Shown here in pieces: positions 44,529 to 54,500 of a stretch of 64,000 nt of DNA. The position numbers and the translations under genes are program-made. The notes below the pieces were generated by a model. It was not told the DNA's origin. It saw only the letters and a program-made list of their open reading frames with translations, and made no database searches. This stretch comes from Chryseobacterium gleum (GTDB lineage Bacteria > Bacteroidota > Bacteroidia > Flavobacteriales_D > Crocinitomicaceae): the NCBI GenBank assembly GCA_945897805.1, contig CAMDFX010000008.1:1-64000 (forward strand). Reading direction: 5' to 3'. The number at the start of each line of letters is the position of its first letter. Position 1 is the first letter of the stretch.

Positions 44529-44602
44529 ACAACAAACTTTAAACTTTAAAATCAAACAAATTTCAATTTTTTAATTTCTATCAATCATTTAATATATTCA
44601 CC

Positions 44603-44917
44603 ATGAATCACGTAAATTTAATAGGTAAAATCACATCTGAACCAAAGGTGGTAATCCTAAATAACGGAAGAAAAATCGCACAATTTTCAATGTCAACGCA
44701 AGAATCCTATTTGGATGCTGAGGGAAACATGAAAAACAGAAAACAATGGCACCGAATCAGTGCTTGGGGAAATTGGGTGCAAGTACTGGAAGAACTTGGA
44801 CAAAAAGGCATCAGTTTGGCCATTGAAGGAAAATTGGTTTCTCGCTTTTATCAAACTCAAGCAGGCGGAAAAAAATTAATCACCGAGGTAGAAATAAACG
44901 ATTTAGTAGTTCTTTAA
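44603..44917 (+). CDS. Single-stranded DNA-binding protein, copy 2 of 3
   Basis: This 104-residue SSB-type OB-fold protein begins MNHVNLIGKITSEPKVV, followed by KIAQFSMSTQESYLDAEGN, WHRISAWGNWVQVLEEL and ISLAIEGKL. It ends directly after the last OB strand (ITEVEINDLVVL) with no linker or acidic tip. It lies 125 bases after copy 1, with a strong hairpin between, and 16 bases before copy 3. Confidence 0.9.
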   Translation: MNHVNLIGKITSEPKVVILNNGRKIAQFSMSTQESYLDAEGNMKNRKQWHRISAWGNWVQVLEELGQKGISLAIEGKLVSRFYQTQAGGKKLITEVEINDLVVL

Positions 44918-44933
44918 TAAAAATCTAAAAGTC

Positions 44934-45236
44934 ATGAGAAATCAAATTACATTGATCGGAAATATGGGCGAAAATGCCAAAGTAACTAATTTTGAAAATG
45001 GCGGAAAAGTAGCCAGATTCAATTTGGCGACACCTTCAGCTGTGAAAGGAAAAGACACAGCAGAATGGCACAGACTATTCGCTTTCGGAAACTTAGCACA
45101 ATTTATTGAAAATTTTGGCGGAAAAGGCAAACAAATTGCCATTACTGGAAAAATTGTAAATCGAACTTATCTTGGTAAGGACGGAACACCAAGAAAAGTC
45201 ACAGAGGTAGAAGTTCGAAATATTATTGGACTCTAA
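44934..45236 (+). CDS. Single-stranded DNA-binding protein, copy 3 of 3
   Basis: This 100-residue SSB-type OB-fold protein reads MRNQITLIGNMGENAKVTNF, KVARFNLATPSAV, WHRLFAFGNLAQFIENF and IAITGKI, ending TEVEVRNIIGL. No C-terminal tail is present. Among the three tandem copies it is the shortest. The 16-base gap from copy 2 shows co-transcription, and the terminator at 45303 closes the group. Confidence 0.9.
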   Translation: MRNQITLIGNMGENAKVTNFENGGKVARFNLATPSAVKGKDTAEWHRLFAFGNLAQFIENFGGKGKQIAITGKIVNRTYLGKDGTPRKVTEVEVRNIIGL

Positions 45237-45302
45237 TCACTTTCTTCTAAATCAAAACCCAAAAATACTTTTACAAACCGTTAGCGATATGCGGTAAACT
45301 TG

Positions 45303-45336
45303 ATCCTGTGGTTAACCTGCCACAGGATTTTTATTT
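45303..45336 (+). terminator. Rho-independent terminator after the ssb cluster
   Basis: ATCCTGTGG (45303-45311) pairs perfectly with CCACAGGAT (45320-45328) and is followed by TTTTATTT. It just overlaps the end of the convergent gene at 45331. Confidence 0.92.
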
Positions 45337-46875
45337 ACTCGAATATTTCAATTGAATTAATTCCTGAAAAGGAACATTTTTCATTTTAGCTTCAGACCAA
45401 AGCATAAAGTCAAAGTATTCAAGCGCCAAAGCTTGCAAATGGTCTTCTTTCAGAAGTGCGAGTTCGCCGTATAATTCCTCAAAAAGCGTTTCTTGCTTGA
45501 AAAAATCTTTTGTTTTATTGACGCGATTTAGAAATTTCAAAAAGATGGTTTCAAATTCGTATAATCGATTTCTTGATTTTAAAAATCTTTGTGTGCTTTT
45601 CAATGAATACGGAATGAGGTTTTTATTTTTCATTTCAAAATGAATCAACAAACTCATAATTTGAGAAAAAGAAACGATGTCTTCTTGTTTGTCTAGCATT
45701 GAATCATTTAAAATCCGATTAATCCAGTGCAAAGCAGCGTGCATGTCATTCGAGATAAAATAGACAGTCGCAATTTTAAAATTTAGAAACGCTTTGCGAT
45801 TGGGCGTGATTTTTTCATTATACAATCTCAAACCTTCTTCAATCAAGGGCACCAATTTAAGTGCACTTTTGAAATCTCCTTTCAAAGTGAGAATACTTAT
45901 TTCAATGCTGTTGGTACTTGAAAAAAGTTTGATATCCAAATCTTCGTTGGTTTTGAAGGTGTAATTTTGAGGTAATTCCTTTAGTTTTTTAAGTAGTTCT
46001 TGGGATTTCTGATTCATTTTTAATCTTGAAGCAACAAAAATGGCATTGGTTAATACCGAGAAATAGCGATTTGGTTGTTCTTCAACAACTTCTTTTTTAG
46101 ATTCAAAAAGTTCAATATTCTGGACTAAATATTGGTAACATGCTTCAAAATCGCCAATGGCAAAAAAGTAAGCGCTGTAAATGTGATTGTATAAATATTG
46201 AGTATCAAAATAAAGTTCTTTTTGTTGTTGCGTTTTTAGCAAGTCATCAATGATTGACTTAAATTGTGTTAAATCATCTTGTGTGCGAGAAATTCCCTTT
46301 GAAGCGAGAATGGTAAATAGGCGACTTTTCAGATTCCAAAATTTATCGTAGGTCAAACTTTTTTCATGAAAATCTAAGTCATTTTTAAGTATTTCTTCAA
46401 TTTCTTTTTGGTCGACATTTCCTGAACTTTCGATTAATCTTTTTTTGTGTAAGCTTATTTCTGCTAACAAATTGTATTTATCGTGTTTCATTGCTAGTTT
46501 TTCAGCACTTCGCAATTGGCGTTTGCATTGCTCATACAACGATTTGTTGTATAAAATTTCAGCGCTGTGGATCAATTTGAAAATCTGAGCATCTACTGAT
46601 GAAGAAGCATAAAAAGTATCAAGCGCGTTTAAAATATGGTCGTATAATCTTTTTTTTGTAACTGAAAATTTATTCAAAAAGGCTTCTCCTTTGAAGTATT
46701 CAAATAGTTTTTCTTCATCATAAATTTCTTGTCTTTCTAAATAGTCGAATAGGAGAATGTAATTATTTTCTTCTCCAATTGTGTGTCGAGAGGAAACAAT
46801 TTTAAAGTATCTTTTTTCAGATTTAGACAAGTATTTTATTAACTCGTGAAGAGATTCATTTACTTTGGTTGACAT
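45331..46875 (-). CDS. Large helical-repeat protein of unknown function
   Basis: This 514-residue soluble protein has no signal peptide and no recognised enzyme motif. It is nearly all helical with TPR-like pairs (FEACYQYLVQNIELFESKKEV, KIATVYFISNDMHAALHWINRIL, YEQCKRQLRSAEKLAMKHDKYNLLAEISLHKKRL). The start MSTKVNESLHELIKYLSKSEKRYFKI may be a distinct N-terminal motif. I suspect it is a conserved Bacteroidota family, but cannot name it. It is transcribed alone; a TACATTTG element on the minus strand at 46965-46972 is a possible promoter. Confidence 0.8.
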   Translation of the reverse strand: MSTKVNESLHELIKYLSKSEKRYFKIVSSRHTIGEENNYILLFDYLERQEIYDEEKLFEYFKGEAFLNKFSVTKKRLYDHILNALDTFYASSSVDAQIFKLIHSAEILYNKSLYEQCKRQLRSAEKLAMKHDKYNLLAEISLHKKRLIESSGNVDQKEIEEILKNDLDFHEKSLTYDKFWNLKSRLFTILASKGISRTQDDLTQFKSIIDDLLKTQQQKELYFDTQYLYNHIYSAYFFAIGDFEACYQYLVQNIELFESKKEVVEEQPNRYFSVLTNAIFVASRLKMNQKSQELLKKLKELPQNYTFKTNEDLDIKLFSSTNSIEISILTLKGDFKSALKLVPLIEEGLRLYNEKITPNRKAFLNFKIATVYFISNDMHAALHWINRILNDSMLDKQEDIVSFSQIMSLLIHFEMKNKNLIPYSLKSTQRFLKSRNRLYEFETIFLKFLNRVNKTKDFFKQETLFEELYGELALLKEDHLQALALEYFDFMLWSEAKMKNVPFQELIQLKYSSK

Positions 46876-47044
46876 CTTATTATTCAGCTAATTATTATTT
46901 TACAAGATATTTAAAACCATTGAAATGAATGAAATTTAAATCTTAAATGTGTATAAAATTGATTCAAATGTATCGTTTTAGACTTGTATAAAAAACGCTT
47001 TTAATTAAAGACTTCTTTGAGATAGATTAACTTAGTTTTAAGGC

Positions 47045-47072
47045 AAAAAAAAATCCTACTAAAAGCAGGATT
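47045..47072 (-). terminator. Rho-independent terminator after the small lipoprotein
   Basis: On the minus strand AATCCT pairs with AGGATT around CCTGCTTTTAGTA-type loop bases, followed by a long T-run. It ends the transcript of the gene at 47095. Confidence 0.8.
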
Positions 47073-47094
47073 CAATATTTGAGTAGAAATAAAA

Positions 47095-47328
47095 CTATTG
47101 TTTATTTCCTTTTTTATTCATGTCAGGATCATTGTTAGGATCAGTAATACCAGTTCCAGTTGAAGTTGTCCCAGAATTTACTTCTGCATCAGGAGCAGAA
47201 CCACTTTTCCAAGTTGGGGCTGTGGACACTGTCCCAAACTCCATTCTTGTTTTATTCAGATCTTCTTTCTGGCAAGAAACAGCCATAAGAGCGATTGAAA
47301 ACAAAGAAATACCGATTAACTTTTTCAT
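47095..47328 (-). CDS. Small lipoprotein
   Basis: This 77-residue protein has a lipobox MAVSC (Cys19). The mature part is only about 58 residues, rich in Thr, Gly, Asn, Asp and Pro (PDAEVNSGTTSTGTGITDPNNDPD), and looks disordered. No family is recognised. It lies 37 bases downstream of the sensor kinase gene on the same strand and is followed by a terminator, so it may end the regulator-kinase transcript. Function unknown. Confidence 0.65.
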   Translation of the reverse strand: MKKLIGISLFSIALMAVSCQKEDLNKTRMEFGTVSTAPTWKSGSAPDAEVNSGTTSTGTGITDPNNDPDMNKKGNKQ

Positions 47329-47365
47329 AACTTAATGTATTACACACAAAGCTATGGATTTAATT

Positions 47366-50323
47366 CTAATAATCCAAATTTTCACACGGTATTTTGAGTA
47401 AAACACGTGTTCCATTGATTGAATGGTTTTCATCCTCGATTTGAAAGGGACCTTCCATTTCAAAATTACGGTGTGAAAGCTTCTTCAAAAGTTCAATTCT
47501 TTTGCTCGTGATTTCCATTCCTTGTGAGCGATGATCGCCTTCCGACTGCCGTTTTTTATTCAAGCTGAAATCGATACCAATTCCATTGTCTTCCAAAATC
47601 ACTTCTAAATAATCAACCTTGGCTTCGATTTTTAAGGTAATTAAACCTTTTTTATTTTCATCAGGTAAAATCCCATGAATGATACTATTTTCTACAAATG
47701 GTTGAAAAAGCATTGCCGGAACCATGATGTTTTCAGTGTCAATATCAGAAATTTCAATTTTATATTCAAAACGATCTCTAAAACGCATTGATTCCAAAGA
47801 GATATACAATTCCAATCTTTCAATTTCTTGACTTAATGAAACCATGTTATTGTCTTCAGTGGAAGAATCTAAATTTTTTCGAATCAATTTCGCAAAATTT
47901 GTTAAATAACGATTGGCTGAAATTTTATCTTGCGTATTGATAAAATATTGAATAGAATTCAACGAATTGAAAATAAAATGTCGATTCATACTTGCATTCA
48001 ATGATTGCTGTTCAAGCGATGAAAGTCTGGCTTTGTACTCCAATGATTCTTGGTAACTTATGGCTCTCTCTCTTCTAACTCTCAGTTGAATTATTAAAAT
48101 TACGAAACCGATTAAGAAAACGAAAACAAGGATAGAAAACCACCAAGTTGCATAAAAAGCAGGCGTAATTTTGATAAATAATACATACTCTTTTGAAAAT
48201 TCTCCAGTGCCATTTTTTACCCTCACGTGAAGATTATAAGTTCCTGAAGGTAAATTAGATAAAGTAACTTGTGGGTTTGAAAATTCTGGCGACCAACCTT
48301 CATCTAAACCTTCAAGCCAATATTGGTATCTCGAATCTTTCGAGTTTTTGAGTGTCACACCATCCAATTCAATCAGCAAGTTGTTTTTGGATCTTGGCAA
48401 AATTAAATTCAGGGGAATTCCATCTGGCGTAAATCGACTAGAATAATCGGTGTAATTGAAATTTTGAAAGTTTAATTTAATCGATTTAATATTCAAATTC
48501 GGTAAAATATTTTGAAAATCAAAAATTTCTATGTCGGGATCAAAAGCGGTAAGGCCCTGCGCTGTTCCGAACCACAGCCGTCCTTTTTTGTCCACAAAAC
48601 TCGAATTGATATTTGATTCTAGATTTACCAAGCCTTCCTCAAGTCCGTAATGTTTTTGCTGAACATTGTATTTTAACTTCAAATTTGAAAGCACATAAAG
48701 ACCATTATTTGTACCTACAAAAACTTGATTTTCATTTGTGTTTATAAAATTGATAAAGTTTGATGCTGGTTGGTCAGACAATGAAATCTGTTTTAAATCC
48801 AAACCATCACTCCAGAAAAAACCTTCATCTGTTCCTATCCAAAGATTGTCATGTTGGTCAATTTTAAGGGAAAAAGTCTTTTTCTGAATATTTTTAAATC
48901 TGCTATATTTTCCATTTTTGAAAATAAATAATCCGCCATCTGCTGCGCAAAAAAGTTGATTTTTATATTTTACAATATTTCGAATTGTACCAATGTTTTT
49001 ATTTGTCTCTGAATGAATTATTTTGATTGGTTTTCCATTCACTATTTTTGAAATTCCATTTGATCCTCCAATCCAAATTTCACCTAAATTATTCTTATAG
49101 AAGGAAGTGATTTTATCACCCGGAGCGCCTGATTTTTCATCAAATATTTCGACTTTTTGATTCAATTGGTACCTGAATAAACCAGCTTCTGAACCCATCC
49201 AAATGAACTCGTTTTGATCCTTTTCAATTGCCCAAATTGTATTATTCGGTAATTCTTTCAGTTGAAAATTTTCATTTTTCTTGTACTCTATTAAGCCTTT
49301 GTCATAAGTTCCAAAAAGAAAAGAACCGGGTAATATTTCAATTCCTGCGGTTATTAACTCACTTTGAATTCCGCTATTTACGTTAAAGTAAACAAATTGA
49401 TCCCCAGGAAAACGAAACAGACCTTTTCCTTCAGAACCTATCCAAATTGTACCATTTCTATCTTCAAAAATATTGCTGACAGCATCTAGTGGTAAACCTT
49501 TGCTTTGGTCAATGATGCGGCTTTTATCGTTTTTGTCAATAATAATTATTCCTTGTTTGCTGGGAATCCAAATGTTTCCTTTGCTGTCAAAAATACAGTT
49601 GCGAATTCCACTTTGTGTTGGTGTTTCGCTTATTGATTTGACGGTTTGATTAGTTATATTAAACTTAAAAATACCTGTATCAAAAGTAGTTAGAATAATT
49701 TCTTCATTACGCTGTGTGATACCTGAAATATTCAAGGTGTCACTGCCTTTTACAGATTTGAAGTTGTATAAATCTCTGGTTCGTAAAAGCCCACCTCTTG
49801 TTGCTACAAATAATTCTTTGTCAACAACCAATAATCCTCGAACGCGATTTTGGTCTTCACTTTTTAATTCAATATTGCGGATTTGAAATTTAGCATTAAT
49901 AAAATAAATCCCGCCGCCATTGGTTGCAATTGCATATCCGTCATGAAACTTGCGGATTGCTAGAACATTGACATTCTTGTTTTTTGTGGGAAAAGCCCAT
50001 TTTCTTATCTTGTTGTTTTGCAGCAAACTTACACCACCTTCATGACCAATCCAAAGTTTTTGGTCAAAACAATTCAAGCTCGTTATTCTATTATTTAGTA
50101 AGCCGTCTTTGGTTGAATAGTTCACAAAAGTAGAACCATTAAATTTTCCCAAACCGCCCAAAGTTCCAACCCACAAATAGCCTTTTTCATCTTCAGCGAT
50201 GGAAGAAACCTGAGATTGTGGTAAACCTTCAGCGATTGAATAAGACAGAAAAGAATAGCTCTGTGCGCTTGTTAAAAGCGCGGTTAGACAACAAAAAAAT
50301 AAAAATATCGAGCGAAATATCAT
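47366..50323 (-). CDS. Two-component-regulator-propeller sensor kinase (LytS-type)
   Basis: This 985-residue sensor has a signal peptide (ending LLTSAQ). Many Reg_prop beta-propeller repeats follow (YLWVGTLGGLGKFNG, GTIWIGSEGKGLFRF, NLWIGTDEGFFWSDG, RLWFGTAQGLTAFDP), to about residue 640. A Y_Y_Y-type domain (YQYWLEGLDEGW, LPSGTYNLHVRVKNG) and a membrane helix (about 748-770) come next. The kinase core has the His box NRHFIFNSLNSIQYFI with His782 (usually N-P-H-F) and the ATP-binding QPFVENSIIHG. It is encoded one base after its LytTR regulator. The signal is unknown; a periplasmic ligand is expected. Confidence 0.93.
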   Translation of the reverse strand: MIFRSIFLFFCCLTALLTSAQSYSFLSYSIAEGLPQSQVSSIAEDEKGYLWVGTLGGLGKFNGSTFVNYSTKDGLLNNRITSLNCFDQKLWIGHEGGVSLLQNNKIRKWAFPTKNKNVNVLAIRKFHDGYAIATNGGGIYFINAKFQIRNIELKSEDQNRVRGLLVVDKELFVATRGGLLRTRDLYNFKSVKGSDTLNISGITQRNEEIILTTFDTGIFKFNITNQTVKSISETPTQSGIRNCIFDSKGNIWIPSKQGIIIIDKNDKSRIIDQSKGLPLDAVSNIFEDRNGTIWIGSEGKGLFRFPGDQFVYFNVNSGIQSELITAGIEILPGSFLFGTYDKGLIEYKKNENFQLKELPNNTIWAIEKDQNEFIWMGSEAGLFRYQLNQKVEIFDEKSGAPGDKITSFYKNNLGEIWIGGSNGISKIVNGKPIKIIHSETNKNIGTIRNIVKYKNQLFCAADGGLFIFKNGKYSRFKNIQKKTFSLKIDQHDNLWIGTDEGFFWSDGLDLKQISLSDQPASNFINFINTNENQVFVGTNNGLYVLSNLKLKYNVQQKHYGLEEGLVNLESNINSSFVDKKGRLWFGTAQGLTAFDPDIEIFDFQNILPNLNIKSIKLNFQNFNYTDYSSRFTPDGIPLNLILPRSKNNLLIELDGVTLKNSKDSRYQYWLEGLDEGWSPEFSNPQVTLSNLPSGTYNLHVRVKNGTGEFSKEYVLFIKITPAFYATWWFSILVFVFLIGFVILIIQLRVRRERAISYQESLEYKARLSSLEQQSLNASMNRHFIFNSLNSIQYFINTQDKISANRYLTNFAKLIRKNLDSSTEDNNMVSLSQEIERLELYISLESMRFRDRFEYKIEISDIDTENIMVPAMLFQPFVENSIIHGILPDENKKGLITLKIEAKVDYLEVILEDNGIGIDFSLNKKRQSEGDHRSQGMEITSKRIELLKKLSHRNFEMEGPFQIEDENHSINGTRVLLKIPCENLDY

Positions 50324-50324
50324 C

Positions 50325-51098
50325 TTATTCTTTCAGCATTTTAACAAAATCACTTACTCGATTTCTTGCAACTGGTATTCGAAGTCCGCCTTTTAAAACA
50401 GCAAAATGACCATCGTCATTGATGTATTCAACCAATCTTTTTAAATTTATAATGTGCGATTTATGCACCCTGAAAAACTTTGCAGGATCTAATATGTGTT
50501 CGTAGATTTTCAAGGTTCTTGTATCCAAATACCTTGTTCCATCTTCGAAGTAAATCGTAGTACAATTTCCACTTGCTTCTAAATGTGTAATTGTGTCGTC
50601 TTCAATAATTTTTAATCCTCTTGTATGACTGATGGCAATTCTGTTGTTTGGTCGATTTGACAATAAACTGTGAGACAAATTTTTCAGAGATTTAAAGTAT
50701 GTCACAAAATTTTGAGGGTCATCAGAAAATATTTTTTTAGCCTCAACTAGCTTATCAACTGCCAATCTTAAATCGTCTATATCTATTGGTTTAAGCACAT
50801 AATATACTGCACTTGCATTGAAAGCTCTCAGTGCATAATCTTTGAAAGCAGTTACGAAAACTACTAGAAAGTCTTTATTTTCAACTTCTTCTAATAATTC
50901 AAATCCTTCAGCGCCGCTCGGCATTCTGATATCTAAAAAAACAACATCAGGCTTAGAGGCTTCAATAATCGCTTTGGCTTGGTCCTTTCCTGTTGCTTCA
51001 CCGATTACCTCTATTTCTGGACAAAATTCTTCCAGCATAAGTTGCAAATTTTTTCTTGCAAACTCTTCATCGTCAATAATTAAAGCCCTCATTTTCAT
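50325..51098 (-). CDS. LytTR-family response regulator
   Basis: This 257-residue regulator starts at ATG 51098 or 51092, both fitting MRALIIDDEEFARKNLQ; a further upstream start adds an unlikely leader. The receiver domain has the acidic pair (IIDDEEFARKNLQ), the phospho-acceptor Asp in DVVFLDIRMPSGAEG and the Lys in YVLKPID. The C-terminal LytTR DNA-binding domain has KIIEDDTITHLEASGNCTTIYF and FFRVHKSHIINLKRL. It precedes the sensor kinase by one base, forming a pair. Target promoters are unknown. Confidence 0.94.
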   Translation of the reverse strand: MKMRALIIDDEEFARKNLQLMLEEFCPEIEVIGEATGKDQAKAIIEASKPDVVFLDIRMPSGAEGFELLEEVENKDFLVVFVTAFKDYALRAFNASAVYYVLKPIDIDDLRLAVDKLVEAKKIFSDDPQNFVTYFKSLKNLSHSLLSNRPNNRIAISHTRGLKIIEDDTITHLEASGNCTTIYFEDGTRYLDTRTLKIYEHILDPAKFFRVHKSHIINLKRLVEYINDDGHFAVLKGGLRIPVARNRVSDFVKMLKE

Positions 51099-51548
51099 AG
51101 TCTGGATTTTTAATTTTATTTGCATAGTTGATGAACAAAGAAAAGCATTTAAAATTAATTTCTTGCTTCCTGTTGTGCATTTGATCGAATTTACTACTTA
51201 ATTTTAACTTGTTTTGAAATCAACTACCAGTTAAATTTTCTCCAATACACTTAACAGAAAATTAACAACCCTTAAATCAATGATCAAAACAGTTCAGGTT
51301 TTATTTATTTTCTCTCCAACAAAAGAAACTATTTTCGTTAGTATAAAACTCAACTTATGGAAATATATTTACAAAAGTCAGTTCAATTAATTTGGATTTT
51401 TAACGATAACGGAAATTAAAAGTTTCCGTTTTTTTTTGCGCTATAAATCTTAAAATTTCAAGCAACTCAGGTGCTGTTTTTGCGTCTTTTAAATCCCAGA
51501 AATAGCACTAAAATTGCTGGTTCAAAAATTTATTGTAATTTCGGTTCG
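51099..51548. other. 450-bp divergent intergenic region
   Basis: This separates the LytTR regulator (minus) from the type IX cargo gene (plus). It contains the orphan terminator at 51408-51437. No gene is supported; reading 51471 as a start for the cargo gene would add a basic leader before the true signal peptide. Confidence 0.5.
51408..51437 (+). terminator. Orphan Rho-independent terminator
   Basis: AACGGAAA (51408-51415) pairs with TTTCCGTT (51423-51430) around 7 bases and is followed by T7 or more. No plus-strand gene lies upstream, so it must end a small RNA or attenuate the leader of the cargo gene that starts 111 bases downstream. Confidence 0.75.
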
Positions 51549-54500
51549 ATGAGAATATTGGTATTCATTTACTTACTCCTTTTTACTTTTGTTGGATTAT
51601 CCCAGCAAGAGCAAATTTGGTTGCATCCAAATCGAGGTCAATGGCATTCAAATATTCGCTACAAAGTTGAATTAAATGGAGGTGAAATGTATCTCGAAAA
51701 TCAAGGTTTCACCTACGCTTTTCACAATGCTTCTGAGATTTATCACGCAAGTCATGAGGTAAAATCTGACAATCATTTAGCTGAGAAACTTGTTGGACAA
51801 GCCATAAAATCAAGCTTTTTAGGGGCCAATGTTTCGGCTCAAAAAATCGAAAGTGAACCATCTACAAATTACAGAAATTATTTTTTAGGAAATAATCAGT
51901 CGAAATGGAAGTCGATGATTTACAGCTTAAAGAAAGTTGTTTACAAAGACTTTTATCCAGCAATTGACATGGAAGTTGAAGGGAATGCTTCAAATTTAGA
52001 ATATAGTTTTATTGTTGCGCCAGGTAAAGAAGTTTCGCAAATTCAAATGAAAATAGAAGGAGCAAATTCAGTATTTATCGATAGCGATGGAAATTTGCAT
52101 TCAACCCATTCTTTTGGTGAAATTATTGAAAGCGCTCCTAAAGCTTGGAATATAGACGAAAACGGGAAGAAAAACTTTGTGAAAGTTGCTTTTGAATTGA
52201 AAGAAAACGTGGTCGTATATATCTTTCCAAAAGATTATAATCACAACCAAACGTTGGTGATTGATCCCGAATTGACTTTTTCGACTTTTACTGGTTCAAC
52301 TTCGGACAATTGGGGTTTTAGTGCCACACCAGATCAGTCTGCGCGCGTTTTTGCTGCCGGTATCGTTTTTGGAACTGGTTATCCAATTATTGCAGGTTCT
52401 TTTGACCCTTCCTTTAATGGCGGAAGTTTTGATATTGGAATTTCAAAATTCAATGCACTTGGCACACAATTGCTTTTTTCTTCCTACATCGGAGGATTAG
52501 GAGTGGAAACGCCACACAGTATTGTTTGCAATGCCAACAATGAATTGTACATCATGGGTGCAACTTCCTCAGCAGATTTTCCTATGCCAGGAACGCCTTT
52601 TGATGGCAGTTTTAATGGGGGAGGTTCTTTTACTGAAAACGGATTGACTTTCAATGGTTCAGATATTTATGTAACAAGATTAAGTGCGAATGGCGCTAGT
52701 CTTTTGTCTTCTACTTTTATGGGCGGAAGTGGCAATGATGGCATCAATTTAGGAGTTTTGCATTACAATTATGGTGACCAATTTAGAGGTTCAGTAGAAG
52801 TTGACGGCGTTGGAAATGTGTTTGTTGCATCTTCTACGGCCTCGAGTAATTTCCCTACAGCAAACGCATTTCAATCTTTCCTAAATGGTCCACAAGATGC
52901 GGTCGTTTTTAAGCTTTCTCCGAATTTGAATACGCTAATTTGGTCATCACTTTTTGGCGGTGGTGGCGTGGAAACTGGGAATTCATTAGAAGTAGCCACA
53001 AACGGTGATGTGTATTTAGTTGGTGGAACAACATCTTCCAGTTTGGGTTTTGCTGTTGGTCACACGTTGAATAACGTGGGCGGATTGGCTGATGGCTATT
53101 TGATTAAAATTAATGGTACAACTCCATTTGTTCAATCGGGCACTTACATGGGAACCAATGAATATGACCAAACTTATTTTGTGCAATTGGATTTGAACAA
53201 TCAAGTTTATGTTTATGGGCAAACGGAAGGAAATTTACCGATAAGTCCTGGCGTTTATGGTACACCAAATTCTGGTCAATTTGTGCGGAAATATTCTACA
53301 AATTTAGTCACTTTAAATTGGTCAACTTGCATAGGTGCTGGCACTGGGCATGTTGAAATTTCTCCTACTGCTTTCTTGATTTCAGATTGTTTTGAAATTT
53401 ACATTTCTGGCTGGGGAGGTTCAGTAAATAGTTCAAATAGTTCTGCGACTTTCAGCTCTAGCAATGGTTTTCAGGTAACGCCTGATGCCTATCAATCTTC
53501 AACGAATGGCAACAACTTTTATATTGCAGTTTTGCGGCAAGATGCAATCAGCCTGAAATATGCCACTTACATGGGAAGTTTGACCGCAAGTTCGAATCAT
53601 GTGGATGGCGGCACGAGTCGATTTGATAAATCTGGGAGGATATATCATGCTGTTTGCGGCGCGTGTGGAGGAAACGATTTTGGATTCACGACAACTGCTG
53701 GAGTTTGGTCGTCCAATAATCCCAGTCCAAATTGTAACTTGGCTGTATTCAAGTTCGAATTGAATCAAATTGAAGCAGTTGTAAGTGAGCCTGCACCTTT
53801 AATTTGTATGCCTGCACCTGTTTTATTTACAAATAACAGTTCAAACGGAAACACTTTCTTTTGGGATTTCGGTGACAATACGACTTCGGCTCAAGTAAAT
53901 CCATCTCATTCATATTCAGGGGCTGGAACTTATGATGTGGTTTTGATTGTTTCAGATTCCAGTGGATGTTTTTCTTCAGATACGACCACTTTTCAAATCA
54001 ATATTGGAGATTTTAATGGACAAGTAGCATCGCCAAACGCAGCCATTTGTCCCGGTTCAACCTATCAGTTTGATGCTTCAGGAGGTTCATTATATCAATG
54101 GTCACCAGCTGAATTTTTAAATGATGCAAATATTCCAAATCCGATTGCGACAATCAACCAAACAACTGTTTTTACAGTAATAATTTCTGATAGTTGTGGT
54201 TCTGATACTTTAAATGTGACTTTACAAGTGTTGGAGGGCGGATCAAATGCTTCTGCAGACACAACGATTTGTTTGGGGAATAGTGCGCCTCTTTTTGCAA
54301 GCGGCGGTTCAACTTATCTCTGGTCACCAAGTGCAGGATTAAATAATCCAACGATTGTCAATCCAATTGCTACGCCAACGCAAACCACTATTTACAATTG
54401 CGTAATCACTTCTGGGGCAGGATGTACATTCAATGAAAATGTGGAAATTGCAGTGATTTTAACTCCACCTAATCCTCAAATTTTAGATTCGGTCAAAATT

